64,000 nt of DNA. It comes from Rhipicephalus microplus (taxonomy: Eukaryota > Arthropoda > Arachnida > Ixodida > Ixodidae). The notes beneath the pieces were generated by a model, which worked only from the letters and a program-made list of their open reading frames with translations, made no database searches and was not told where the DNA came from. Positions 35,353 to 46,310 of this stretch are shown piece after piece (the first letter of the stretch is position 1; each line of letters starts with the position of its first letter). Location: assembly GCF_043290135.1 (NCBI RefSeq), contig NC_134705.1, positions 40,042,771 to 40,106,770 on the forward strand. Reading direction: 5' to 3'. The translations under genes were made by a program, and so were the position numbers.

Positions 35353-37036
35353 GAATGGCCTTCAAAATGTAGAAAAATTACAATAAATTTCACCTTTTTG
35401 TGAACTCCAGGGTGCGGCTGACCTTCTTTCGGTATTCAATATTGAAGGCGAAATGTGCGAAAAACATCAGCTTAAATGCTTGGCATGGTGTGGCTACTTG
35501 TATGACGGCATGTGTATCAATACAGATGCTGAAGGCCCCGGCGGTCAGAAAGCTTTCTCCTGGAACAAAATATTTCTTGTTTAGAAATATACAATATATT
35601 GCAAGTATTTGTGGAAATACCTTTGGCAATGATGAATGGGCAGCACGGCACATCTCAGACGACATCTTCACTAGCACTTTCCGGCAATCATAATGTTATG
35701 AACATAATTGTACGATTAGTAGGCATGACAACTTATGTAACCAGGAGCTCGAAAAATCATGTGAAGGTTATTAAAATATATAAAAATATTTCTATTGAAC
35801 TGTAGTTATTCTAGTTGTGGTAGTGAATGAAATCAACAAGTACTCTCATTATTAAAAGTAAGGTAAAGCAGTGAAATGTCTGAAAGCAGGCCATTTTCAC
35901 TCTGAAACATTGAGATGAAGCACAACTCCAAAGCGCTGTTGCATCCATGTCAAGTTGGCGTGATCCATCATCTTGAACACTAGGGCAAAATCTTTTGTAC
36001 CCATTCTCCAATTCCAACAAAGGTTTCCTTGATATAGCGGATCACAAAATATAGCCTGATCTTGCACCATAGTGCATTACACCGGCCGGTTATTCAGATG
36101 TATTTCTTTCTGGGGACACTCAAAGAGGCCCAAATAAATGCATTAGTTTATTATAAACCTGGGTCATTCCATGCCAAATATCACAGCCCTGGCACTCGAT
36201 CATCTGCGATTTGCTCGAAAAAAATTCAGTAATATTTACCTAAAGCCAGAAGTCCTCCCCTAATATATTTATTACGAAAAAAAATTTCCAGACCCGCAAG
36301 TCTTGTGTAATTATTTTGAAAGCTCGAAAACATGGCTCGTAAAACACGCTGTTGAAAAAGTTGTTCTACCTAAATTGGGTTATGGCGAATTCGTACCTTT
36401 AGAACAATCATGGGCTGCTTAGTAAGAAAATAAGCGTTACGAACTTTTCCACTAGGTGTAGTTTTTTATGTGGCCACGAATACGGAGATTATGTTCAGAA
36501 TTGGGGATTTTTTATTAAAAGTACAACATTTGTTGAAATGTGATAATTGACAGTAGCATATTGCCAATATGTTTCACTGTAGAATAAAAATACCTTCACG
36601 TGTATATAGCGCAAATAAAGTGTACAGGAGGTGACAATTTAGCAAAAATGTTTATTTTTGCACACGTTTCGTCGTAAATTCACCATTAAAAGGTCTTAGT
36701 AAAAATATGCTCAATGGCAGACTTACTAGCTACCTTCGTTGCCTGCTCACTCAGAAAGCTTTCCTAAATTCATTCTTGTTTTAAGCGAGAAAAATATTTT
36801 AGAAGTTGTGTGTGACTACTCTCTGTGTTACCACGTGTTTATACGCCGTAACAATGCGTCCTAGCGGTAAGTACGAGGTGAACGGATGTGAGTATCATCT
36901 ATACCTGCAACAACTTCTGTTAATGTCGCCGAAGCAGGTTTCATTGGTGGAGCAGTGCTAGCAGAACGAAACTTTTCAACGAGTATCCTTATTCTAACTG
37001 CGTTGAGAAAATCTGAGTCCTCTTCTTCCAGTGTAA
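35353..37036. other. Unassigned region
   Basis: No element or gene was recognised between the SINE and the LINE end at 37.04 kb. Sequence is AT-rich with short frames. Confidence 0.45.
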
Positions 37037-37295
37037 ATTTTGTGATGAAGTAGCGAATTTGGTCCACATGGTGTGGACATGTCGAAGTCAAAACGATGGT
37101 TCTCACACTGTAGAATCCTGGGAGGCCCTGCTCTGCAGCCCAGATCCCAACGTCCAGCGTGACATCATCAGTCAAGTCCTTGCTGCTGCCGCGTCCCAAG
37201 GGATTCCGGCCGACAGCTAGAGGCGACGGGCCATGCCTGAACAATTGACTGACTTTTTAATAAAGTTTTCTCTCTCTCTCTCTCTCTCTCTTCTT
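37037..37295 (+). mobile_element. LINE 3' end with (CT)n tail
   Basis: The frame reads EVANLVHMVWTCRSQ, then SWEALLCSPDPNV and AAAASQGIPADS before a TAG at about 37218. This is the C-terminal end of an arthropod LINE ORF2 of the kind that closes with a Cys-His-Cys finger. The 3' UTR is short and ends tttaataaagttttctctct, with a CT tract to about 37292. Everything upstream is missing (5' truncation). It lies next to the 3' part of the C2H2 gene, in opposite orientation. Confidence 0.7.
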
Positions 37296-37309
37296 TTATG
37301 TATGACAGG

Positions 37310-39663
37310 TGGTCCTTGGTTTGAACACCGCATTCCTGTAGTTTTTCTACAGTCATCCTCACCATCTCAATTCCAAGCCAAGGCTGTTTCCGAAATCATG
37401 CTCGCCAAGTCTATTAATGTGACCTGGGAACAAAATAAACCATGTCCAGTAACGCATGCTTCAGCACAACCACAGGGTACCTAGAATGAGCTTGCTAGTA
37501 CTTAAATACTGGAACGTGGTCTATAAGATTGTTGCATCTCATGCATTTACCAGGACCACCGGTGCTTTCAATAGTAATCAAACTCATTCCGGTATCATAC
37601 GAAGTTTGAACAGTCTTCATCACTAAAAAAATTCAGTGTCCATCAGAATTATTAGCAATATTTCCCCGAACACTGCTGTTCCGTCATTCCAATACATTGT
37701 AACTATTATTTATTTTTTGTTTTTTTTTCGTAAGTGACTGCGTTTGCTTTCACATCGTAGTGTCCACATCTTAGTCAAGGGCCCAAATTGAATGACCAAA
37801 TGTGTGCAGTGGAGAAGGTACTGATGTTTTGGCTTTAAGGGGATGTGAGAAAAAATAACTTGCCAATTTGTCACATAGTCTTCTATCAGATCTTTTAGCC
37901 TCATAAGTCATATACATGGTTGTTGTTATTGCTGGTGCCGTAACAACTGCACTATATCAGAAAGCAGTAATACCTGCTGCCAGACTTGATCATCTTCATA
38001 GTGAATACATTCAAACAAAAAAGGGGCAAAAAGCGGAGCATATTCCAATTTTGGACTGCGTAACCACCAAGGTTTTTTGTCATCTGCAATTCAATGGTCT
38101 GTCAGCCTGATGCCCATGTGTAAAAGGAAAGTGACATGCGCACCTATTCAGTTCATCGATGGATATCCTCTTGAGAGTGTTTACAAAAAATAGATGTATA
38201 ATTGGAGGTCGAAAGATACAACACCCTCAAACAGATCATGTGCTAATCAAGGTGGAAGACCAGGGGTGCAGACGTGGAAATATTGCCCTTCATTGAAGCA
38301 CGAATTGAATTTAATGCTCTGTACAGCACTGACAGAGGGATCATTTTGCAGTCCAAGAGCAGCTTCATTGTAGTTACAAGGTGTTCTGATCTCAAACACA
38401 CCTGATAGCGCATCCGAGGAAAAAAGTATCGCACTTTCAGTCAAGCAGAACCTACATATATGACCTGCTGAACTGAACTTTGCAACAAATCTACCAATTC
38501 CATGACTGCCAATGTCGTTACCAAGAAGGGCAACGATTGTTCCAAGTAGGGGTGTGCCTCTCGCGGTAATGTACTCTCCGGTTTCGAGTTTCTTTGGGTC
38601 ACCAAGTAATAGTCGGAAAACTTTTTCTTGACCGAAACTTAACCAATCCTTTTCCTTGCAGAGTATGCAGAGTTTTATTGTTTCAGGTGAATACATATTC
38701 CACGGGTACAGAATCCCAAGCAATAAATACACTGCTAACAGCTTGCGTTTATTTTTAAATGAACCAATTAGGTTCACAACTTCGAATGCATCTTGGAAAA
38801 GCAAGAACTTCAGCGCCTGATGATGGATTTGGTAAAATGGATTCCTTCTATATGCTTCGCCATCAGAGAAGTCTTTCAGTAAATCTCCCACTGCGGGCAA
38901 GGGGTTCTTAGGCTGTTTTTTATGTAATCAGTTTCCATCATGACCTCAAGTATTGCAAGAATTGGCATATAGTGAAACACCGCATCCGTACCTTCTTTGT
39001 TTTTCCCAAGCAACATAGCAACACGTTAGACATAATTGAATCGTTTTTTTTAATACAGGGCAAGGCAGTGTTCCGAGCGAAAAGGACCATCGGAGTCTCT
39101 GTAGAGCTTTAATATGATGTCCGCTTTACTTATTTGGCGTTCTCAACCAAATCGCTGTGTACACAGCATTCTCTGAATTTTGTCGCAACAGAGAAGATCT
39201 TTGCAATATATTGGCGCTCTAGATGTCTCTCACAGCTTCTGCGATTATCTGTACAGTAGAGGATCGCACTTGCCGCTCTGACAAAAGTCGAAGATATAAG
39301 CGAGCAAAGGCATCGCTTACATGGCCATCCTTTTTCTGAGCATCAGTATCAGGCAGAGGATGACAACTTGACACACATTGAGCATCTGTAAGGCTTTCCA
39401 TATCAAGACACGATGTTGCGCCGTTAGCAAAGTTATCTCGAGAAACTGTTCCAACAGCTCGGACATGCAATAGATGAGTATCTCGGGAAATACGGTGCTC
39501 ATAATGCGGTACTGTGAGATAGCAATCGCCGGGGTAACGCGAAATGTGTGAAGAAAATGATTTATTACTGTATAATTTGTTGCACGTCGAAAACGGGCAC
39601 TTCCCCTCTGTGCCTTGAATTATATGACACTTTAGGTGCGTCAAGAGAGACTTACCCCCAAAT
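37310..39663 (-). pseudogene. C2H2 zinc-finger gene of a transposon-like family, 3' part
   Basis: Read on the minus strand from the end of Harbinger element A: GGKSLLTHLKCHI, a finger-like CPFSTCNKLYSNKSFSSH, then a 217-codon block (38247-38900) with FEVVNLIGSFKNKRKL, LGNDIGSHGIGRF and GHICRFCLTESAILF. That block closes CTPGLPP and stops just before LAHDLFEGVVSFDLQLY. Further down (37710-37904) come FSHIPLKPKHQYLLH and FGPLTKMWTLRCESK. I recognise this order from multicopy uncharacterised animal proteins that behave like transposon genes, but I cannot name the superfamily. Several stops break it. The remaining upstream part lies at 41353-41539. Confidence 0.6.
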
Positions 39664-41352
39664 GCAGAGATGTTACTTGACTCGTACTTGACTCGTCCTT
39701 GACTCAAGACAGTCTTGCCGCTCGCCATCAATCGTTCTCGAACTTGCGGATGACTTGAAGGCGACTTGGCTCGGTCGAAGTCAGGACAAGTTTCAAGTAA
39801 GCTGCGGGGCTAGCTTGAAAGCGACTTCATGCGTTATTCCAACATAGCCACCTCTCGAATGGATGTCGCGCGGAGGGTGGCGGATTTTGAGTTTCCTTGC
39901 CTCGCCATATGCGTAGCATTTTCTGAGGCACACTGCCTGCCGAAAATTCTTGGACCCGCTTTACGTGACCGAGGAAATCCGATGGAGTTGTACGACGAGG
40001 AACAATTCCACACTCCATACAGATTCCCGAAGAACGCCGTGCGGCAGCTGTTGGGTATGTTGCCACTCCGTGAAAGTGGGGACAACCGAGGACAGCCTGT
40101 GCCTCCAGTGTTACTGCTACTGACGGCTCTTGGGTTATACGGCGCTGGCACATTCCAAACAGTCACCGGGAATCTCATCCGCATTCCGTAGTCAACAGTT
40201 TGCCGTGCAGTAGGAAAAGTTACGCTGCTCATCGCAAAGCACCTGTGCGGAATGCTGGTGCGCTTTCCGCAGCCGGCAACACTTTCTGTACTTATGCGGG
40301 ACTTTTATGAAATGGGTGAGTTCCCTGGTGTTACAGGCTGTGTCGACTACACACACGTGCGTATTAATAGCTTCGGTGGGGACGACGCTGATGTGTTCCG
40401 CAATCGCAAAGGCCATTTCTGTTTTTTTCTTAAACACGTTGACAATTTCCTCCTCTTTCGGTACAAGATTGACTCAGCGCTGTGTCTGTGCGCCTCGTCT
40501 ATCCTTTCGTCCCGTCTAGGGCGCTGTTTCTCGCTCAGAAAGGTATCGCTTGTAGCACAACGCTACGTAGAATTCCGCACATATAAAAAAGAGGTGACCC
40601 TATCACGGGTTTTTTTATCCGCTTCACCATTATGCAGCGAGACACTGCTGCGCCCCACGAAACAGAATTCTGCTGAGGGCAATGTCCTGACACCCACTTT
40701 TTCTCTTGTTTACCAAGCTCAACGAAAGCATACGAATCACTTTTGTTCCCAGAACTTGTTTTTTTTTTTCATATATAACTGCAACCTAGCCCACTACAGG
40801 CATGCACACAGGCGAACAGAAAGGCAAATACCATGAAAATTGCGTCACCTCGTGAGCCAGGTCAGCACAAATACATGCCATGGCGTTCGATTGAAAAAAA
40901 AATGCCGGAAGAACCAAACGCGATGCTTGTTTCGCCTCCAAACAAGCAACCGTGGAAAAACGCCCCGAATTTGGGTGGCCACCAAAACCAGCGGGCAACG
41001 AACGCTTTACAGAAGCAACACTGCGCATCGCTGTGGCGGCAGGCACCACGTGCCGCTCGTTAGCCGCAAAATGGCAAGAATATGCTTGTGGCCCTTAGTT
41101 TTTATAGTTATTTTAAAACGTATGGTCTTTTTTTGATGTAATGAATGCCTTACGCGAACAACTTCATTATTACCTTCGTTAGCAGGCGAGCAGCGCGTTT
41201 CTGCTTTGAAGCTCGTTCTTGACTTGACCAAGCAAGACAGCCTGAGCATCTATGAAACGCGAACGCTGACTTGGTCGTTTTGAAGTCCGCTGCTTGCTTC
41301 ACGCCGTCTTGCTCAAGTTAAGTTGAAGTCACGAGGCAAGTAACATCTCTGC
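39664..41352 (+). mobile_element. PIF/Harbinger element A, internally deleted
   Basis: The left end GCAGAGATGTTACTTG (39664-39679) is matched exactly in inverted form at 41337-41352, and the similarity goes on as ACTCGT.. versus CCTCGTGACTT. These are the terminal inverted repeats. Inside is the first exon of a Harbinger nuclease and then sequence without the later nuclease exons or the Myb gene. Both flanks belong to the same C2H2 gene, minus strand. The expected 3-bp target duplication could not be settled because the repeats extend into similar flanking bases. Confidence 0.7.
39842..40435 (+). pseudogene. Harbinger DDE nuclease, N-terminal exon (element A)
   Basis: The first-exon product of a HARBI1-like transposase is visible: ELYDEEQFHTPYRFPKN, then AVRQLLGMLPLRESGDNRGQ and LLLLTALGLYGAGTFQTVTG, a TAG after LIRIP at 40189, and STVCRAVGKVTLLIAKHLC in the same frame. 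The first catalytic Asp is present in GCVDYTHVRI (about 40338-40367), and the exon closes DADVFRNRKGHF. The presumed ATG has become ATA at 39850; an in-frame ATG follows at 39859. The exons carrying the other two acidic residues are absent from element A, so it cannot cut DNA. Confidence 0.85.
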
Positions 41353-41539
41353 ATCTCTGCAATGCTGAAGGTACCAATCAACGGTACCGGCAAGCTTAGA
41401 TGACTGTATTGCCACAGAAATACAAGTTTCCCTTTGTTGATCTTTTGAGATTTCGTGCTCCCGATATAAATGTGAATACAGAGACCCCATTTTGCGGAAG
41501 GCTTTTTTGCACTGTTGCATCGGGCACTTATCCCCGAGT
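41353..41539 (-). pseudogene. C2H2 zinc-finger gene, middle part, between two Harbinger insertions
   Basis: The 187-bp segment has an uninterrupted minus-strand frame with one complete finger, CPMQQCKKAFRKMGSLYSHL ending in YREH (C-x4-C-x12-H-x4-H), followed by AIQSSKLAGTVDWYLQHCRDAE. The frame leads directly into the right end of element A, beyond which (39663 downwards) the family sequence continues with GGKSLLTHLKCHI. So one gene is split by two insertions. Its 5' end should lie past element B's right end but was not recognised. Confidence 0.65.
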
Positions 41540-41719
41540 GCATAGACGTTACTTGACTCGTACTTGACTCGTTCTTGACTGAATACAGTCTTGCCGCTCG
41601 CCATAAATCGTTCTCGAACTTGCGGACGACTTGAAGGCGACTTGGCTTGGTTGAAGTCAGGACAAGTTTCAAGTCAGCTGCAGGGCTAGCTTGAAAGCGA
41701 CTTCATGCGTTGTTCCTAC

Positions 41720-43285
41720 ATGGCCACCTCTCGAGCGGACGTCGCGCAGAGGTTGGCTGCTTTTGAGTTCGCATGCCACGCCATGAATGTTGTGTTTTCG
41801 GAGGCACATTACCCGCCGAAGATTCCACGACCCGCCCTTCGTGACTGAGGAAAGCTGTATGACGAGGAACATTTCCACGCTCGCTACCGGTTCACGAAGC
41901 ACGCCGTGCGGCAGCTGCTGTCTATGCTGCCGCTCCAAAAAAGCCGGGACAATCGAGGTCAGCCTGTGCCTCCTATGCTGCAGCTGTTGATGGCATTGAG
42001 ATTTAACGGCGCTGAGGCATTTCAAACAGTGATCGGGGACCTCGTCCGCATTCCACAGTTTACAGTGTGCCGTGCAGTCGGAAAGTGACCACGCTGATCA
42101 CAAAGCACTTGTGCTCCATACTTGTGCGCCTTCCACAGCCGCTGGAATTTCAGCAAGTTATGCGGGACTTTTATGAAGTGGCCGAATTCCCTGGCGTGAC
42201 TGGATGCATATACTGCACGCACGTGCGGGTTAAAGCCCCGGTGATGAAAATGTCGAAGTGTTCCGCCACCGCAAAGGCTATTTCTCCTTCAATGTGTAGG
42301 TAAACAGTGAAGTTTGAAAGTCTCTGAACAGTTTAGTTCGTTCGTATTTTTTCGATCAATGCTCGGGTCGTAAACTTCATTCCATACAACAATCAACGTG
42401 CTTCTGTTCAGCCATGGTTGTCATGCACTAGCGAAATAAATAAAGCGAAATAATAATGCAGCAATTATTCGAGTGGCCCGGCACTCGCGCCTTTGTGTCG
42501 TGTTTTGCTGGACTCGAGGTTTTGCTCCGGAATGTAGGTTTAGTGAAGGTTTTTGAAGAAACACTACTGTCTCTATTTTTTCATCAAAATACACTCTGGT
42601 GGACCGTGACTCAGCGCAACAACATGCATTTCTGCTGCGCTCGTAGTTTATACCGAACCACAAAGAGATAGGTTCTGTACAATGCTCTGTTTATGATTAT
42701 TGGTATGCTGCTGCTTTGCTGCAGGCGGTGGCAGGACCAAAACTCCAGTTCTTCAGCATTGTTGCCGGCTATCCCGGCTCTGACAGCAGGATTTTTGACA
42801 ACTCCCGCTTGCGGATGCTGTACGAAGAAAACCGGGTGCCCGGAGTGCTTTTGGGCGACGCTGGATATTTATTCACCCCGTTTTCAGAACCAGGCCCAGC
42901 TGACACACCCAAGGGAAGGTTAGTTCACGTGTCAGTGCATGGTCATAGAAAGTCGGAGCATGGTTTTGTGGTGTGCCATTGAATTAAGTAGCTTGTGGGG
43001 TGATGCACAATATTGCTTCATTTTCCCAGGTACCAAAGAGCCCAAATAAAGACTGGGAACGTCGTTGAGAGGGCGTTCGGCGTGTCGGAGAGGCGTTTCC
43101 CTTGCTCGGGCATGGGAATGCAGCACAAGGCCAAAAACATCGTGCACATAATCACAGCTTGTGCTGCACTCCACAACTTGGCCTGCTTATTAAGGGAACC
43201 AAAGCCACCCGCTCAAAGGGTTCCACAGCCTTCCCCCATCAGTACAGTGGCAACGAGAACAGTGCACCTGCCACTTGTTGATTGA
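41720..43285 (+). pseudogene. Harbinger DDE nuclease, three exons (element B)
   Basis: Exon 1 (41720 to about 42300) starts MATSRADVAQRLAAFEF. A stop follows PALRD near 41848, at a short deletion, and a frame change follows CRAVGK near 42086. The position of the first catalytic Asp reads Tyr (GCIYCTHVRV). Exon 2 (about 42725-42919, after ttgctgcag) carries FSIVAGYPGSDSRIFDNS and the second Asp in LLGDAGYLF. Exon 3 (from 43031, after tttcccag) carries the Glu in NVVERAFGVSERRFPC and ends HLPLVD-stop. The protein would cut and join transposon ends. With the first Asp lost and frames broken it is inactive. Confidence 0.85.
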
Positions 43286-43486
43286 CTCGCTGACAGCCGT
43301 TAAGGAAATCAAGCGCGAGACCTGCTCATACGCAAGAGTTTCACAAAGGCAAAAATTGCATATATCGAGAACTCGGCCATACATCCTCTTTAGAGGGCCG
43401 CTGTACACGCCCATCTGCTTATCATTCATGCATAAAAATGTACACTCACATGGTTTCATAATTTTATGAGAGATCCCATCATATAT

Positions 43487-45110
43487 TTACAAATGCAGTA
43501 CATAACATTGCAGCCTGCGGAGCTGTTCCTTTTTTAATTTTTTTTTTTCAATCTGTAGTATTGTAATCTTAATTTTCTGCTTTGCAAGATCATTTTTCTG
43601 CCTTGAAAGCTCGAGCTTTCGTACTTTATTTTCATGCTTTCTTTTTTCGACCCATTCCAGCGTCATATAATCATGATCCTCCTGCAAAAGCCGGACACGG
43701 ACTGTGTGCTCTTCTTTAAGGAGTTCCGCACGAGTTGCGTTTTCCGCGGCCAGCGTCTTTTCCAGAACAGCCATCCGGCCCCTAGGTGTCTTGCATACCT
43801 GAGCAGCAACAGTTGCTGCTGAATTGCTACTTCCAGCAGCTCCGGCGGCCTGGTGGCTGTTTGCACAACCTTCGGCAGCAGTATTCGCTTCGCAATCAGA
43901 AGTAGGTCTGCTGTCTTCGTCGGCACCTCTGCCTGTTGGCAGCTGTGATGGTTCTACAGGGGCGGCACCTTGCCACAGATCGTCTGCAATAAAGAAAAGA
44001 TGGCATAATGGTATTAGCGGAGTATTGTCTATGACGCAAACACCTGCACACCACTTCATGGAGAAAAGAGCCATTTCTGGGAAATACAAATCGTTAAAGT
44101 TTTGAGAAGATCGTCATTACGCCTTGAAATGCAACACACCATACCTTGGCAATCGAAGTCCGCTTCATCTCGGCCATCAGTCATGGGCTGTAGCAGCCTC
44201 AAGACAGGGAGACTTGCGACGGGGGGCTGGTACCCTGTGGCATCAGAATCAAAGGCGTTCTCCACCCTTGTCGCAATGTGATCCGCAATTGACCCAACCA
44301 ATTCGTAAATAGGAGCCATGGCGGAAGGCACCGATCCCCCTCCTAATCAGAAATAAAGTTTCAATGCAGAATGAAGAAAGTTTTGATAAACGCCTTGCGC
44401 ACAAACACACAAAAAACTGCGGTTTCGATGTTAGACTCTCCTAAGTTGAGTGCAATGTAGTTTACTTGGCTTAACTCAAGGAAAAACTAGCAAAACATTG
44501 CGCAGAACAAACATTGACGTGCTTATATGTCTTCTTCGTAAAAAGTCAAATACGTCAGTTGTCTACAAATTCATCTTAATAGGTTTCTCGAAAACACTTT
44601 GCAGTGATCACGCATGCCATAGGCCAACTTAAAGACCATTCTTCGAGGAAAATGCGATTTTGAGTGGTTATTTTTTTCGCCATGCACTGCAAAATCTAAT
44701 GGTCATGACTATTTGCTTTCAGCACTCACATTTATACCGACTCAAAAGCATGTGGCAGTTCAAAAGTGAGCCAGTCATGCATAACATGTTCAGCTTACCA
44801 GTTTTATGGCGCTCTCTTTTTTTTCTCTGGCAGTTTCCTCTTTCCATTTTTGCTTGAGTTTATTCCAGCACTTCTTGAGCTGCAGGTGGTCGCACCAGGT
44901 GATTCCATGATTGGAAATGTAGCACTTGGCAATTTCTTTCCATGTTTCAATTTTTTTTGCTAGCGACGCTACATCAGTTTTCTTGCACTCGATTATGTGC
45001 TTGAACTTTTTCACGAGAGAGACAAGCACCGTCTTTTCGTCTTCGGTGAAGCGTGGTGCCGCCCTAAGTTGAGGTGTCTCTTGGGACGATAGCATACTTT
45101 GCTGCGACAT
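43487..45110 (-). pseudogene. Harbinger Myb/SANT-like DNA-binding protein gene, three exons (left copy)
   Basis: Exon 1 (45110-44799) opens MSQQSMLSSQETPQ and holds a Myb/SANT-like (zeste-type) domain: RFTEDEKTVLVSLVKKFK, ETWKEIAKCY, HLQLKKCWNKLKQKWKEE. The donor is ctg|gtaagc. Exon 2 (44342-44145) holds APIYELVGSIADHIATRVEN. Exon 3 (43983-43487) ends in a Lys/Glu-rich coiled coil (EKRKHENKVRKLELSR to EQLRRLQCYVLHL). In Harbingers this protein brings the nuclease to element ends. An A-run at 44813-44820 has eight bases; the right-arm copy has nine, which restores the exon 1/2 phase. This copy therefore carries a one-base frameshift. Confidence 0.75.
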
Positions 45111-46226
45111 CTCGGAGCGAATAGTCCTTCCTCCTTGGCTCGACGATTTCACTCAGAAAAGTGACGCACTGCAGCGGTGAGCCTTGCTTTCCTCAAAAGT
45201 CATTTCCTAGCAGACATTTCAGGAATTTTTGTCTCGTTTGGTGCAGCCATGTGGGGTTGAAAAAAATGCCAGACATCTGCAGCACAAAGCTACAAAAATT
45301 TATAAAAAAAACTGCTCCTACTCGGGGTTTCTCCACTGACTATAGAACGAGTTTTTTTGCTAGAAACACGAAGGGTTCCTTTGGATTTTCTCGTAGCTAT
45401 GCAATACAAAAGGGTGAAAGAACCCTTCGTTCACCTCGCAGGCCTGTCCCCCTTTCATTGTTCTTTACAAAGCTTCCAGCAGACATCCTGAGGCTGTCCG
45501 CGATCATGTCCTTTCCCTGCCCCTCACTAAAACGCAAACCAAATTTGTATTCCCCCCCCCTTCGAAATTTCCGGGGCCCTCCCATAAGGCATTCCTCATA
45601 ATACCAAACCCTGGATTTATAACACATATGCTCTCTGCTGTAAATCCTGCTAATGACAATGCAGACACCAAATGAAAAGCAGATAAATATTACTATTATT
45701 ACTTCTCCCCTCTAGAAAAAAAGTGCCGCAGAAGCCCGTGATCCTCATCCGCACTTTTTCTCTTCCCTATAAATGTAGACAAATCGGTAGCATCACCGAT
45801 TTTATTTAGCTTTTTTGTCATGTTAGGACACCCACATGGGTCTGCACAGGGACTTTGTACACTGCGTTTCTAGTAATCGTTGCTTTTTTTTAATTTTTGA
45901 TCAGGTATAACTAAAGTCCCTCTATATACGAAAAGTAGCGAATGGTCTTGATCCAGCCGCCTCGCCGCGCGATTGGCAGGTTGGCGACAAGTGACCTTTT
46001 CTCCTTCGCGCCCCGCCCTAAGGGTCCAGCAGTCGTTCGCTGTGCATGCGGATCGCGTGGTTGTTTGCGTTTTCGAGCGTGGAATTGGACGTTTTGGTAA
46101 GTAAAAAACATTTCCTGCGAATCTGATGCATTGTTTTTGCAACGTAGAAGTGCTTATTTACCTTTCCCTTGAGTGGACGCGGGAATTACGTGTTTTTATT
46201 CAACGTTTGCAGCATGACACGCTAGC
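45111..46226. other. Arm sequence upstream of Myb gene, unassigned
   Basis: No named gene. A minus-strand frame (45397-45627, with GEYKFGLRFSEGQGKDMIAD) is conserved as an open frame in both arms but also overlaps an open frame on the other strand. Element B's right end should lie in or beyond this stretch; no inverted repeat matching its left end was seen. Confidence 0.4.
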
Positions 46227-46310
46227 ATGCCGGGCTGCTGTGCCTACGGTTGCCGCAACCGTACGACGGATGGAAAGAAGTTCTTTTCTATTCCTCGTGA
46301 TGATGATTAA
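46227..46310 (+). pseudogene. THAP-domain first exon, left arm
   Basis: The ATG at 46227 opens MPGCCAYGCRNRTTDGKKF, followed by FSIPR and a stop at 46308. This matches the start of a THAP zinc finger (first two Cys in CCAYGC, then NR and a short aromatic strand). THAP domains bind DNA and occur in host regulators and P-element transposases. The remaining C and H ligands would be in a later exon, which I could not find. The same exon is present inverted at 60846-60929. No clear splice donor precedes the stop, so this is probably a fragment. Confidence 0.6.

Larger units (their letters stand above)
41540..45110 (+). mobile_element. PIF/Harbinger element B, two genes, right end not located
   Basis: The left end GCATAGACGTTACTTGACTC (41540 on) matches that of element A. 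The subterminal gccgctcgcca..aaatcgttctcgaacttgcgga and the nuclease start are also shared, so A and B belong to one family and lie in the same orientation. Element B carries a nuclease gene (plus) and a Myb/SANT-like gene (minus) whose 3' ends face each other about 200 bp apart, the layout known for animal Harbingers. The right inverted repeat was not found; the end given here is the Myb start codon. Confidence 0.7.
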
